Source: Planosporangium sp963837285 (GTDB taxonomy: Bacteria; Actinomycetota; Actinomycetes; Mycobacteriales; Micromonosporaceae). From it: 64,000 nt of DNA. Position 1 is the stretch's first letter, and each line of letters starts with the position of its first letter. Shown here piece by piece: positions 42,964 through 51,252 of the stretch. The translations under genes were made by a program, and so were the position numbers. Location of the stretch: positions 2,666,001-2,730,000 of the forward strand of contig CAWIMS010000005.1 of the NCBI GenBank assembly GCA_963837285.1, written 5' to 3'. Below the pieces are notes generated by a model, which had not been told where the DNA came from, did not search any database, and saw only the letters and a list, made by a program, of their open reading frames with translations.

Positions 42964-44436
42964 ATGAAACGCAAGACGCGCCGGAAACTCGTGCTGGGCA
43001 CGGTGTTCGCCGCGGTGACGGCGGTGCCGCTGGCCGTCGCGTGGCCGAGCATCGCCGCGCAGATCCCGGGCGCCCCGCCGGCTGAGCCGGCCGCCGTGAA
43101 GGCCGCCGCCCCGGCCGGTGGCCGGACCGCGCAGACCGTGTCGGTCGCGTCGGTGTCGGCGCTGTCGACGGCGATCGCCAAGGCCGTGCCCGGCGACGTC
43201 ATCACGCTGGCGGCCGGCAAGTACACCAGCGGAACAATCAAGATCAACCGCTCCGGTACCGCCGACAAGCCGATCACCATCTCGGCGGCCAGCGTCGGCG
43301 CGACCGAGATCGGCGGCACCACGAAGATCGACCTCGCCGGCTCCTCGCACGTGGTGGTCTCGGGCTTCACCATCACGTCGTCGGCCGACTTCAGCGTCCC
43401 GGTCGGCGCCACCGCCACCCGGATCACCCGCAACACGTTCAACAGCAACAAGAGCGGCGCGTACCTCAACGTGGCCGCCGACGACACCCAGGTCGACCAC
43501 AACACGTTCGAGAACAAGACCACCGCCGGTGTGTTCCTCCAGGTCAACGGTCCGGGCGCGCACGGCATGGCGCAACGGGTACACGTCGACCACAACTACT
43601 TCTTCAACCACCAGTTCAAGGGCGCCAACGGCGGCGAGTCGATCCGGTTCGGGCTGTCCGGTCGCCAGCACGCCGACGCCAAGGGTCTCATCGAGTTCAA
43701 CCTGTTCGAGAAGGCGGACGGCGACTCCGAGGCGATCTCGATCAAGTCGTCGGACAACATCGTGCGGTTCAACACGCTGATCAACACCAAGGGCTCGATC
43801 TCGCTGCGGCACGGCTCGGGCACCACCGTCGAGGGCAACTTCGTCATCGGTGGCCACGCCGGTATCCGGTTCTTCGGCAACAACCACACGATCATCAACA
43901 ACGTGGTGCAGGACAGCGCCGGGCAGCCGCTGGAGGTCGGTGGCGGCGAGGTCCGCGACGACACCACGAGCGGCACCAACCACGAGGCGGCCGACCACTG
44001 CGTGGTCGCGTTCAACACGTTCGTGAGCACGACCAACAACGTCGTCAAGTACGGCAGCGACAAGAAGTTCGCCCCGTCCGACGTCACCCTGGCCGACAAC
44101 GTCATCGTGGGCAAGGGCGGCAACGCGGTCCGGGGTACCGGCTCGGCGCTCAAGTTCCAGGGCAACATCCTGACCGGCGCGGCGGCGGGCACGATGCCGG
44201 CGAGCGGGTTCAAGAGCGTCGACCCGAAGCTCGTACGCGGTGCGGGCAACGTGTTCCGGCTCTCCGCCGGCAGCCCGGCGATCAACGCGGCACTCGGCTC
44301 GTTCCCCCAGGTCACCAACGACATCGACCGGGTGGCCCGGGCCGGCACGTTCGACGTCGGCGCGGACGAGTTCATCGCGGGCGGCGCCCAGGCCAAGCCG
44401 CTGACCGCGGCCGAGGTGGGCCCGAAGGCACCGTGA
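42964..44436 (+). CDS. Secreted PL6-family polysaccharide lyase (alginate lyase/chondroitinase B type)
   Basis: This 490-residue protein has a signal peptide (LVLGTVFAAVTAVPLAVAWP) and a parallel beta-helix. Typical elements are VSALSTAIAKAVPGDVITLA, KPITISAASVG, HNYFFNHQFKGANGGESIR and the catalytic Lys/Arg region AISIKSSDNIV and GSISLRHGSGT. PL6 enzymes cleave alginate or dermatan-type uronates by beta-elimination using Lys and Arg; which of these is not decided. GGAGGA precedes ATG 42964. A perfect 20-bp hairpin ends the transcript. Confidence 0.9.
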   Translation: MKRKTRRKLVLGTVFAAVTAVPLAVAWPSIAAQIPGAPPAEPAAVKAAAPAGGRTAQTVSVASVSALSTAIAKAVPGDVITLAAGKYTSGTIKINRSGTADKPITISAASVGATEIGGTTKIDLAGSSHVVVSGFTITSSADFSVPVGATATRITRNTFNSNKSGAYLNVAADDTQVDHNTFENKTTAGVFLQVNGPGAHGMAQRVHVDHNYFFNHQFKGANGGESIRFGLSGRQHADAKGLIEFNLFEKADGDSEAISIKSSDNIVRFNTLINTKGSISLRHGSGTTVEGNFVIGGHAGIRFFGNNHTIINNVVQDSAGQPLEVGGGEVRDDTTSGTNHEAADHCVVAFNTFVSTTNNVVKYGSDKKFAPSDVTLADNVIVGKGGNAVRGTGSALKFQGNILTGAAAGTMPASGFKSVDPKLVRGAGNVFRLSAGSPAINAALGSFPQVTNDIDRVARAGTFDVGADEFIAGGAQAKPLTAAEVGPKAP

Positions 44437-44450
44437 TCCGTCGCTCATAG

Positions 44451-44507
44451 ACGATGGTCGATCAAGTCCCGTTGAGCCTCGCTGATTGGGACTTGATCGA
44501 CCATCGT
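44451..44507. terminator. Perfect 20-bp GATC-containing hairpin between convergent genes
   Basis: ACGATGGTCGATCAAGTCCC (44451-44470) and its exact reverse complement (44488-44507) flank a 17-nt loop. TTTATTT follows on the plus strand. It separates the PL6 gene from the ABC permease gene, whose TAA begins 5 bp away. Confidence 0.92.
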
Positions 44508-44511
44508 TTAT

Positions 44512-45516
44512 TTATGCCACCCGGACGCCCTTGGCCAGTGTGTGCGCCGGTGCCCGCAGCCGCCGCGTGGTGACCCAGACCCCGCCGGCGCCGAGGAGCA
44601 GGTCGAACCCGAGCCCCCACGGCCACACCGGAGCCCCGTATCCGACCACCTCGTACTCGACCCCGGGACCATGCCGGACCATGCGCACCTGACGGCCTAC
44701 CTCCCCGAGCGGGTCGAACGGCCGGCTCTGCTGAGGCTTGGGGGGCGGCAGCGTCGGTGCGGCGTCGGCGAGCACCACGAACGGGTTCGGCGCGAGCAGC
44801 CACCACACCCGCTCGGTGTGCGCCCGCTGCTCGTCCCAGACGTTGCCCTGGTTGTCGGACACCCGGACGGTCTCCGTGGTGAGCGGCACCGACAGCCCGA
44901 ACGCGATCAGCGTGCCGACGGTGAGCGCGAACATCGCCACGTACGACATCAGCGCCGACGTGATGCTGCGGCTCAACAGCGCGGACAGCGCCTGGGACAC
45001 CGCGCACACCACGCCGATGAGCAGGATCACCACGACCAGCACCACGACGGTACGGACCAGGCCGACCCCGCCCTGGGCCAGCGCCCAGATGACGAACGGA
45101 AGGGTGAGGGCCAGGGCGGCGAGCCCGACACACCAGGCCGCGACGAGCTTGCCCACCGCGATCTGTACCGGGGCCAACCGGGTCACCTGGAGCGTGGCGA
45201 GGGTACCCCGTTCCCGGTCCCCGTTGATCGACTGGGCGGTCAGCGCCGGGCTGACGACCAGCACCAGACCCAGCACGAACAGCATGAGCCCGCCGAACAG
45301 CGGCGCGCCCACGGCGGTGTCGGTCGTGAGCAACGCCAGGTGCAGCAGCGCGGTGAACACCGCCACCACGGCCACCCAGGCGCCGAGCAGCCACCGCCAC
45401 CGGCCGGTGCGCAGCCGCACCCGGAACTCGTGTCGCGCGACGAGCCGGATGCCGTGCAGCAGGTTGGCGGTCGGCACCTGCGGGCGCGCCGTCGTCTGCA
45501 CCGTCAGGTCCGTCAT
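44512..45516 (-). CDS. ABC-2 type transporter permease
   Basis: This 334-residue permease has six hydrophobic helices and the ABC-2 amphipathic N-terminal region. An early sequence GDRERGTLATLQVTRLAP, with SINGD before it, is the typical ABC-2 signature. A large extracytoplasmic loop lies between helices 5 and 6 (residues ~220-300). Its ATG overlaps the stop of the ATPase gene (ATGA), so the two form an export complex. The substrate is unknown. Confidence 0.88.
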   Translation of the reverse strand: MTDLTVQTTARPQVPTANLLHGIRLVARHEFRVRLRTGRWRWLLGAWVAVVAVFTALLHLALLTTDTAVGAPLFGGLMLFVLGLVLVVSPALTAQSINGDRERGTLATLQVTRLAPVQIAVGKLVAAWCVGLAALALTLPFVIWALAQGGVGLVRTVVVLVVVILLIGVVCAVSQALSALLSRSITSALMSYVAMFALTVGTLIAFGLSVPLTTETVRVSDNQGNVWDEQRAHTERVWWLLAPNPFVVLADAAPTLPPPKPQQSRPFDPLGEVGRQVRMVRHGPGVEYEVVGYGAPVWPWGLGFDLLLGAGGVWVTTRRLRAPAHTLAKGVRVA

Positions 45517-46439
45517 CGCCGCTCCTGGGACATCGCCAGGTATGCCGACTCCAGTTGGCTGCCGATCGGCGCGAACTCCACCACCCGTACCCCGTCTCCG
45601 ATGAGGGCCGCCAGCAAGTCGGCCGCCGCTTCCTCCGCCATCGCCGGCAGTTCGGTACCCGAGCCGCCGCTCACCCCGGCCGCCACCTCGTGCCGGTCGA
45701 GGGCGGCGTGCAGGGCGACCGGGTTGGTCGCGCGTACCCGCCAGCCGGTCTCGGTACCCCGGGTCAGCTCGCCGATCTCGTGCTCGCCCTTGGTGCGCCC
45801 GCCGGCCACGAACACCACCCGGTCGGCGATCTCCTCCAACTCGGTCAGGATGTGGCTGGACACCAGTACCGCGCAGCCCGCCTCCGCGAAGCCACGCAGC
45901 AGGTCGCGCAGCTCGACCCGGGAACGCGGATCCAGGCCGGACGCCGGCTCGTCGAGCAGCAGCACCCGTGGCTCGTGCACCAGCGCCCGGGCCAGCGCGA
46001 GCCGCTGCTTCTGCCCGCGCGACAGTACGTGCACCGGCCGGCTCGCGTACTCGGCCAGGTGCACGAGGTCGAGCAGGAACGCCACGCGATCGGCGGCGCG
46101 CGTGCGGCCCAGCAGGTACGCGTCGGCGAAGAACGCCAGGTACTCGCGGACGGTGAGCTGGTCGTACACGCCGAACACGTCGGGCATCCAGCCGGTCGCG
46201 GCCCGCACCGCGACCGGGTCGGCGACCGGGTCGTAGCCGGCCACCCGGACCTCGCCGGCATCCGGTCGCAGCAGCGTCGCCAGCACCAGCAGCAGCGTCG
46301 TCTTGCCGGCGCCGTTGGGCCCGACAAGCGCGGTGACCTGACCGTACGGAACGGTCAGATCCAAGCCCCGCAACGCTTCCACCGAGCCGAACCGGCGGGT
46401 CACCCCCCTGGTGACCACCCCGTACCCGTCATCGTCCAC
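45513..46439 (-). CDS. ABC transporter ATP-binding protein
   Basis: The 308-residue ATPase has Walker A GPNGAGKTTLL, signature LSRGQKQRLALARAL, Walker B VLLLDEPASGLD and the H-loop SSHI. It belongs with the ABC-2 permease that follows with a 4-bp overlap. GTG 46439 is preceded by GGGGAGG at 6 nt, a convincing site. This places the start inside the last 40 bp of the upstream beta-helix gene on the same strand, in another frame. Confidence 0.9.
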   Translation of the reverse strand: MDDDGYGVVTRGVTRRFGSVEALRGLDLTVPYGQVTALVGPNGAGKTTLLLVLATLLRPDAGEVRVAGYDPVADPVAVRAATGWMPDVFGVYDQLTVREYLAFFADAYLLGRTRAADRVAFLLDLVHLAEYASRPVHVLSRGQKQRLALARALVHEPRVLLLDEPASGLDPRSRVELRDLLRGFAEAGCAVLVSSHILTELEEIADRVVFVAGGRTKGEHEIGELTRGTETGWRVRATNPVALHAALDRHEVAAGVSGGSGTELPAMAEEAAADLLAALIGDGVRVVEFAPIGSQLESAYLAMSQERR

Positions 46440-47665
46440 TGTCGACCTCCCCGGTAACGCCGGTGAGCGTAGCCCCCGGGCGCAACCAAAGATCGGCCGC
46501 CCGTCGTCACCGGGATGTTCGTCAGGCCCACGGTCGCCCCGGTGACGACGTTGCTCTCGTACACGATGTTGGGTTCGCCCTTGGCCGCGCACATGTCCTG
46601 GTCGGTGATGTTGAACGCGAGGGTGCCCACCCCGCCGAGGTCGGAGAAGTTACCCCGGAATACGTTGCCGCAGCCGTACCCCTGCTCGTACTGCTCATGG
46701 GTCTCGTACCCGTCGGCGAACACCGACCCGGGCGACGGCGCGTAGAAGCCGAAGTTCCCGGTGATGTCGTACCCGCTGCCCTTGGCGTCGATCCAACTGT
46801 CGCCGGTGTTGGCGCCGGTCATGCCGCGCCCGTCGAAGAAGTTGCCGACGATCGAGCCGTTGACCGTGCCTTCCTTGATGTCGATGTGCTCGGCGGCGAT
46901 GTTGGGGCCGAACCGGTTGCCGATGACCTGGATCCGGTCGCTGCGGTCCGGGGTGCCCGCGCCGTTCTCGCCGTAGCAGCGCCAGTTGCCGAACGCCGAG
47001 CCGATGTAGACCCCCTCGCCGAAGCCGGGCTGCACCAGGCCGGTGGCGTAGATGGTGGAGCCGACGATGGAACTGTCCGTGGTCGACTTGCGGAAGTGCA
47101 CGCCCTCCTCCTGGATGTCGTGCACCAGCACGCCGGAGATGTGCACGCCGGTCGCGTGGTCGAGCACGATCCCCTTCTTGGAGTAGGCCACGGTGAACCC
47201 GGTCAGGTTCCAGTAACTCGCGCCGTTGAGCCATATCCCGTACGCGGTGTGCCCGCTCGGACACGGCGTGGTGGCCGTCTCGAAGCGGTCGTTGACGATG
47301 ACCGCGTTGCGCGAGCCGGTCAGGGTGATCGGCTTCGTGGCCGTGCCCGACACCGTGGTGAACGGCTCGGCGTGATAGGTCCCGTCGGCGAGCCGGATGG
47401 TGTCGCCCGGCTGGGCGGTGGCCATCGCCTCCTCCAGCCCGGCGGCGGTCGACACCGCGACCGTGCGCCCCTTGGCGGCGGCCACGGGAGCCGCACCGAT
47501 TGCGGGGGCCGCGGGGGCCGCACCGGCCGCGGGGGCCGCACCGATTGCGGGGGCCGCGGCGAGCGCGGGAGCCGCACCGGCCGGGGCCGCGCCGGCCGCG
47601 GTCGCGACCGTCAAGCTCAGCAGAACAACGCCACCCAGCAGGGCGAATCGCGGCATCGGCCCCAT
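46400..47665 (-). CDS. Secreted right-handed beta-helix (pectate/alginate lyase-like) protein
   Basis: This 421-residue protein has a signal peptide and an Ala/Pro/Gly low-complexity region (about 25-70, repeats of AAPAIG). A beta-helix follows, with AAGLEEAMATAQPGDTIRLA, TKPITLTGSRNAVIV, GVHISGVLVHDIQEEGVHF, HIDIKEGTVNGSIVGNFFDG and a C-terminal NITDQDMCAAKG block. The start resembles PL6/PL1-like polysaccharide lyases, but no catalytic residues can be fixed. Of three in-frame ATGs, 47665 has GGGGAG at the best distance. The C-terminal 13 codons overlap the ABC ATPase start. Confidence 0.8.
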   Translation of the reverse strand: MGPMPRFALLGGVVLLSLTVATAAGAAPAGAAPALAAAPAIGAAPAAGAAPAAPAIGAAPVAAAKGRTVAVSTAAGLEEAMATAQPGDTIRLADGTYHAEPFTTVSGTATKPITLTGSRNAVIVNDRFETATTPCPSGHTAYGIWLNGASYWNLTGFTVAYSKKGIVLDHATGVHISGVLVHDIQEEGVHFRKSTTDSSIVGSTIYATGLVQPGFGEGVYIGSAFGNWRCYGENGAGTPDRSDRIQVIGNRFGPNIAAEHIDIKEGTVNGSIVGNFFDGRGMTGANTGDSWIDAKGSGYDITGNFGFYAPSPGSVFADGYETHEQYEQGYGCGNVFRGNFSDLGGVGTLAFNITDQDMCAAKGEPNIVYESNVVTGATVGLTNIPVTTGGRSLVAPGGYAHRRYRGGRQWTMTGTGWSPGG

Positions 47666-47747
47666 CGTCAACTCCCCGTCCATCGATCAAGCGCTATGAC
47701 GGTACGGAGCGCGAAAGGGCCGGTCAAGCGCGGCTACCGTGCGACGG

Positions 47748-47918
47748 TCAGGAAGGTTCCTGGAACCGTGGGGTCAGGTCGTCGGGCTCGCCCTCGGGGA
47801 CCGGAAGGCCGGGCACGGTCGTGTCATCCTCGGCCGCGTCGGCGACCTCGGGGCGCTCCTCGTTGGGGTGGACGTCGACGGGCTGGTCCGGCTCCGGCAG
47901 CGGTGCAGACTCGGTCAC
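47748..47918 (-). CDS. Small acidic hypothetical protein (56 aa)
   Basis: GTG 47918 has AGGAG 6 nt upstream and opens a 56-residue frame beginning VTESAPLPEPDQPVDVHP and ending DLTPRFQEPS. It is very acidic (about a quarter Asp/Glu), with no cysteine or hydrophobic helix. It is too small to be listed by most gene finders but has a good ribosome-binding site, and its whole length lies in a gene-free interval between two secreted-enzyme genes. No family is recognised. A family A element lies directly upstream. Confidence 0.55.
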   Translation of the reverse strand: MTESAPLPEPDQPVDVHPNEERPEVADAAEDDTTVPGLPVPEGEPDDLTPRFQEPS

Positions 47919-47956
47919 GCCGGACTCCTACCCGCCCGGCGTTGCCCGTACACCAT

Positions 47957-48030
47957 GATCGGCACAACTTCCCGGAAACCGTGGCCATCCGTGCCCTGGA
48001 GGCCACAACTCCCGGGAAGTTGTGCCGATC
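47957..48030. repeat. 74-bp palindromic element, family A copy 6
   Basis: Arms 47957-47986 and 48001-48030 carry CACAACTTCCCGGAAACCG and CACAACTCCCGGGAAGTTG between GATC ends; the loop differs from other copies. It lies downstream of the GH105 gene (minus strand). Confidence 0.92.
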
Positions 48031-48057
48031 AAGCCGATCAAGCCGATCAAGCCGACT
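48022..48057. repeat. 9-bp tandem repeat at the right end of family A copy 6
   Basis: The terminal GCCGATC of the element is followed by AAGCCGATC twice and AAGCCGACT once (48031-48057). As at 1451, the end of the palindrome has been expanded in tandem. The last unit reaches into the TAG stop of the GH105 gene (48056-48058). Confidence 0.85.
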
Positions 48058-49648
48058 AACCGCCGACGCGTTGCATCTGGTCCGCCATGATCAGGAAGGC
48101 GCCCAGCCCGTGCTTGTCGTTGGTCAGCCGCCGCCGGCCGATGTAGTACGAGTAGTCGCCGACGTTGGTGCCCTCGCAGATCTGGCTGATGTTGGCTCGG
48201 CCGTCGCTACCGATCGAGACCCGGGCGAGCACACCCTGGTAGCCCTTTGACGCGACGGTCCTGTAGCTGGCATCCACGTACCCGCGCTCGACCGCCCGGG
48301 AGATCACGTAGGTGTACATGCTGGAACAGGACGTCTCGGTCCAGTTATCCGACCGACTGCCCTTGTCGACCACCTGGAACCAGCGGCCGGTGGCCGGGTC
48401 CTGGTACTTCGCGTACCCGGCGACCAGGAACTTGATGATGTCGATCAGCTGCTGCCGGTCCGGGCTGTTCGGCGGGATGATCTCCAGTACCTCGGTGGTG
48501 GCCATGCCGAACCAGCCGGCGGCGCGGCACCACGACTCCGGCGCCTGCCCGGTGGTCTTGTTCGCCCACGTAGCGGCCGGGTCGTTCGGGTCCTGCGCCC
48601 AGGCGTGCCGCAGCAGGCCGAGGTTGTTGTCGCGCAGGTGGCTGAAGTAGATCTCCAGTTGCTTCGGCGCCTGGGTGTTGGCGTAGTTGGCGTCGCCGAC
48701 CCACTGGCCGTACCGGACGAGGAACGGCAGCACCATGAACACGCCGTCGCCCCAGAGCTGGTTCTTGCGGCTGGCCGAGGTGGAGTGCCACCAACCGCCG
48801 TCCTTGGTCGTCGGGTACGTGTTGAGCCGGGTGCGGATCTTCGTCGCCGCCGTCTTGTACTTGGTCTGCTTCGTCTCGTTGTACAGCAGCACGAGGACGT
48901 TGCCGCCCTGCATGCTGTCGAGGTTGTTGAAGCTCTGGTCGATGCTGCCGTCGCTCTTGACGAACCGGTCCGCCCACGCCTTGATGTAGTTGAGGTACTT
49001 CGCGTCGTGGGTGCGCTGGTAGACCAGGTAGATGCCCCAGAGGGTGAGCGCCTGCGGGTAGCCCCAGCCGCCGAACTGGGCCGGGGTCTCGCGCGCCATC
49101 GCCGAGTCGGCGACCAGCTTCGCCCAGTCCGTGGTGGGCGGCGGCGTGGTCGGCGGCGTGATCGGTCCGGTGTCGATGCTCATCGAGTCGAGGTTCGGCC
49201 CGCCGTTGGCGGTGGTCGCGGTGGCCCGGATGGTGTTGTCACCCGCGACCAGCGACGCGGTCACCGTCTTGGTGGTCCAGCCGGTCCACGTGCCGGTGCT
49301 GCCGAAGGCCACGTTGGAGCCGACCGTGGCGCCGTTGACGACGATGTTCATCGGTCGGTTGGTGGTCGTGCCGTTGGCGTACCGGAAGATGAGGGACGCG
49401 TTCGATGCCTCGGTGAGGTTGATCGAGAACTCGACATAGCTGCCGGAAATGTTGGTGTAGTTGACGAAACCCGAGCCGGTGAAACCCGCGTGATCGGAGT
49501 CGACCGTACCCTGCGAGATCGTCGCCGACTCGGCCTCGTAAAGCGTCGCCGCGGCGGAGGCCGGGACGACTATCGCCACGGTCGCCACCGCGGCGGCGGC
49601 GATCCCGCCCGCGATCAGCGAGCGGACGATAAGTCTTCTTCTGGTCAT
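48056..49648 (-). CDS. Secreted CBM35-GH105 unsaturated rhamnogalacturonyl hydrolase-type protein
   Basis: The 530-residue protein has a signal peptide (IAAAAVATVAIVVPASAAA) and a CBM35-like domain (about 34-160, LYEAESATISQGTVDSDHAG). A GH88/GH105 alpha/alpha barrel (about 173-528) follows, with WGYPQALTLWGIYLVYQRTHD, GDGVFMVLPFLVRYGQ, HAWAQDPNDPAATW and ESWCRAAGWFGMAT. GH105 enzymes hydrolyse unsaturated galacturonyl-rhamnose released by pectin lyases. That fits the neighbouring pectin/uronate enzymes. A LacI-type operator (GAAAACGTTTTC) lies about 111 bp upstream. ATG 49648 is used; its ribosome-binding site is weak. Confidence 0.9.
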   Translation of the reverse strand: MTRRRLIVRSLIAGGIAAAAVATVAIVVPASAAATLYEAESATISQGTVDSDHAGFTGSGFVNYTNISGSYVEFSINLTEASNASLIFRYANGTTTNRPMNIVVNGATVGSNVAFGSTGTWTGWTTKTVTASLVAGDNTIRATATTANGGPNLDSMSIDTGPITPPTTPPPTTDWAKLVADSAMARETPAQFGGWGYPQALTLWGIYLVYQRTHDAKYLNYIKAWADRFVKSDGSIDQSFNNLDSMQGGNVLVLLYNETKQTKYKTAATKIRTRLNTYPTTKDGGWWHSTSASRKNQLWGDGVFMVLPFLVRYGQWVGDANYANTQAPKQLEIYFSHLRDNNLGLLRHAWAQDPNDPAATWANKTTGQAPESWCRAAGWFGMATTEVLEIIPPNSPDRQQLIDIIKFLVAGYAKYQDPATGRWFQVVDKGSRSDNWTETSCSSMYTYVISRAVERGYVDASYRTVASKGYQGVLARVSIGSDGRANISQICEGTNVGDYSYYIGRRRLTNDKHGLGAFLIMADQMQRVGG

Positions 49649-49753
49649 GCGGTGGTCCCATCTCTTCGACGCCGGCTAACCGGCGAGGTCACGTTGCGTC
49701 CCGCGTGGCTCCCACCCCCTCATAGAGGAGGTCCTATGTTTCGAGTCTTTGTC

Positions 49754-49765
49754 GAAAACGTTTTC
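49754..49765. promoter_or_regulatory. Perfect LacI-type operator upstream of the GH105 gene
   Basis: GAAAACGTTTTC is a perfect 12-bp palindrome with a central CG, centred about 111 bp upstream of the GH105 ATG. It is similar in core and position to the sites before GH92 and GH28. Confidence 0.75.
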
Positions 49766-49793
49766 TGTCAACGCAACCTCCCGCCACACGGAT

Positions 49794-49829
49794 GAAGCGG
49801 GTGCCGGGCAACCGCCCGACACCCGCTTC
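49794..49829. terminator. 15-bp GC hairpin
   Basis: GAAGCGGGTGCCGGG (49794-49808) pairs with CCCGACACCCGCTTC (49815-49829) with one mismatch. It lies 93 bp downstream of the small zinc-ribbon gene on the minus strand and is its probable terminator. It also insulates the GH105 promoter region. Confidence 0.7.
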
Positions 49830-49921
49830 CATCCAGGGTCTGGTTCACATCGCTTGTTGGCTTCGCGCCGGCCCGAAGGCCGGGCGCCCGCGGGCTCAAC
49901 CGCCGGGGGCGCCGCGCAGGC

Positions 49922-50161
49922 TCAGCTGCCGGGCGCCACCTCCGCCAACCGACCTTCCCGCCTCGTACCCGCACAGTCCGGACAGAAATGCCGGCCGATC
50001 GGGCTGGCCCCTACCGCGGACCAGCCACTAACCGACGCCGCCTCCCACACCGCTGTGGAAATCTGCGGGATGCTGGCTCCTGGCGAGAACAGCACATCAC
50101 ACGAGTCGCATGACAGGTCGACGCGCACGCCCGCGTCACAGCTCGTCGTCTTGGTTAACAC
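49922..50161 (-). CDS. Small zinc-ribbon protein (79 aa)
   Basis: GTG 50161 is preceded by AAGGAGG at 4 nt, a near-ideal ribosome-binding site. The 79-residue product has two CxxC knuckles, LSCDSCDVLF near the N-terminus and HFCPDCAGTRR near the C-terminus, about 40 residues apart, consistent with one zinc ribbon. There is no signal or membrane segment. It stands alone. I do not know a named family; a nucleic-acid or protein-binding role is only inferred. Confidence 0.7.
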   Translation of the reverse strand: MLTKTTSCDAGVRVDLSCDSCDVLFSPGASIPQISTAVWEAASVSGWSAVGASPIGRHFCPDCAGTRREGRLAEVAPGS

Positions 50162-50306
50162 GACGCCTCCTTGCCGTCTGACCTCTCCAACCTCGCACTT
50201 GCGCAGTGTTGCGTACGAAAGTGACAGGCCAATATGTTTTCCGTCCCAATTGACGGTGTGTTAACAAAAACGACCCGGGTTTGACATCGAACCACCGAGG
50301 ATGGGA

Positions 50307-51059
50307 TTAACGATCGTTCAGTGTACTGATTCCGAAGATCGGCTCCCAACCCAGCAGTCGACGGGCTTTCCCGATCCCCCAACGGCGAAGTGACCGGTCA
50401 CCGGAGATCGTGAAGATCTGAAATCCATCGCGAAACTCCAGTGCCGCGGCGACCGCGCGCGAAAGATCGGATGCGGCCGTCGCCTCGATGAGGATTCCGT
50501 CGCCGGTACGCAGCGAAATCGGCGGCTGCGGACGGCCCCACGCCGGCCACACGTCATCCGGTGTCGGCCAGGTCAGCCGGAGCACGTTGAGCGACAGGCC
50601 CCACTCCTCCGCCGCCGCCCGGCACACCTGCTCCCCCAGGCGCTTGGTCAGCCCGTACAGGTCGGTGGCGTCGGTCGGCACCGATTCGTCCTCGACCGAC
50701 CGGTCCGGCAGGCCGCTGTACACCGACATGCTGCTGATGTGTACCGCGTGCCGGACCCCGGCGGCGTGCGCGGCCAGCAGCGTCAGATGGACGGATTTGA
50801 CGTTGACGTCGTACGCGTCGACCGCTGCCTCCGCCTCGGGCACGGTCTCCACGGCGGCGCCCATCGCGCAGTGCAGGACCGCGTCCACGCCGGTCATCGC
50901 GGTGGCCAGCGTGCCCGCGTCGGTGGCGTAGCCCGCGACGTGCTCGCATTCGGTCACCGGCGGGCGAGGATCCAAAACCCTGATCGTGTACTGGTCCGCC
51001 AGCGCCGGCACGATCAGCCGTCCCACATACCCCGAACCGCCGACGACCAGTACCCGCAT
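50307..51059 (-). CDS. NAD-dependent epimerase/dehydratase
   Basis: The 250-residue extended SDR has RVLVVGGSGYVGRLI at the N-terminus, HISSMSVYSG for the Ser/Thr, YGLTK for the Tyr-Lys pair and LNVLRLTWPTP. It resembles sugar or uronate dehydrogenase-like SDRs. Its position among uronate-polymer enzymes would suit sugar-acid metabolism, but this is inference. ATG 51059 is preferred to ATG 51074, which is next to the family A element. A long gene-free leader separates it from the zinc-ribbon gene downstream. Confidence 0.82.
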   Translation of the reverse strand: MRVLVVGGSGYVGRLIVPALADQYTIRVLDPRPPVTECEHVAGYATDAGTLATAMTGVDAVLHCAMGAAVETVPEAEAAVDAYDVNVKSVHLTLLAAHAAGVRHAVHISSMSVYSGLPDRSVEDESVPTDATDLYGLTKRLGEQVCRAAAEEWGLSLNVLRLTWPTPDDVWPAWGRPQPPISLRTGDGILIEATAASDLSRAVAAALEFRDGFQIFTISGDRSLRRWGIGKARRLLGWEPIFGISTLNDR

Positions 51060-51074
51060 GCCCTGATCATCCAT

Positions 51075-51149
51075 GACCGGCACAACTTCCGGGAAGTTGT
51101 GGCCTCCCGCCCCCAGGATGACCACAACTCCCGGGAAGTTGTGCCGATC
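51075..51149. repeat. 75-bp palindromic element, family A copy 7
   Basis: The left arm 51075-51104 contains the exact palindromic half CACAACTTCC/GGGAAGTTGTG. The right arm ends GAAGTTGTGCCGATC at 51149. It begins with GACC instead of GATC. It lies 104 bp after the sugar-dehydrogenase gene and just before the epimerase gene, both on the minus strand. Confidence 0.92.
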
Positions 51150-51166
51150 TTTCGATCCGATTAGAC

Positions 51167-51202
51167 CGCTGGCCGGGCCGTGGATGAGCGGCCCGGCCAG
51201 CG
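51167..51202. terminator. Perfect 13-bp hairpin after the sugar dehydrogenase gene
   Basis: CGCTGGCCGGGCC (51167-51179) and GGCCCGGCCAGCG (51190-51202) pair perfectly around a 10-nt loop, 50 bp beyond the stop at 51253 on the minus strand. Confidence 0.85.
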
Positions 51203-51252
51203 GGAGGGTGACGGTCGGCCCGGGTGCGCGCCTGCCGACCGTCTTCGGAGGG

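Noticed and set aside
42898..44448. 516-codon minus-strand frame opposite the PL6 gene
   Set aside because: Low-complexity antisense shadow without a family pattern; PL6 motifs are on the plus strand.
47500..47580. GC-rich AAPAIG-coding repeats as a regulatory array
   Set aside because: They are in frame in the signal/linker part of the beta-helix protein and are ordinary low-complexity coding sequence.
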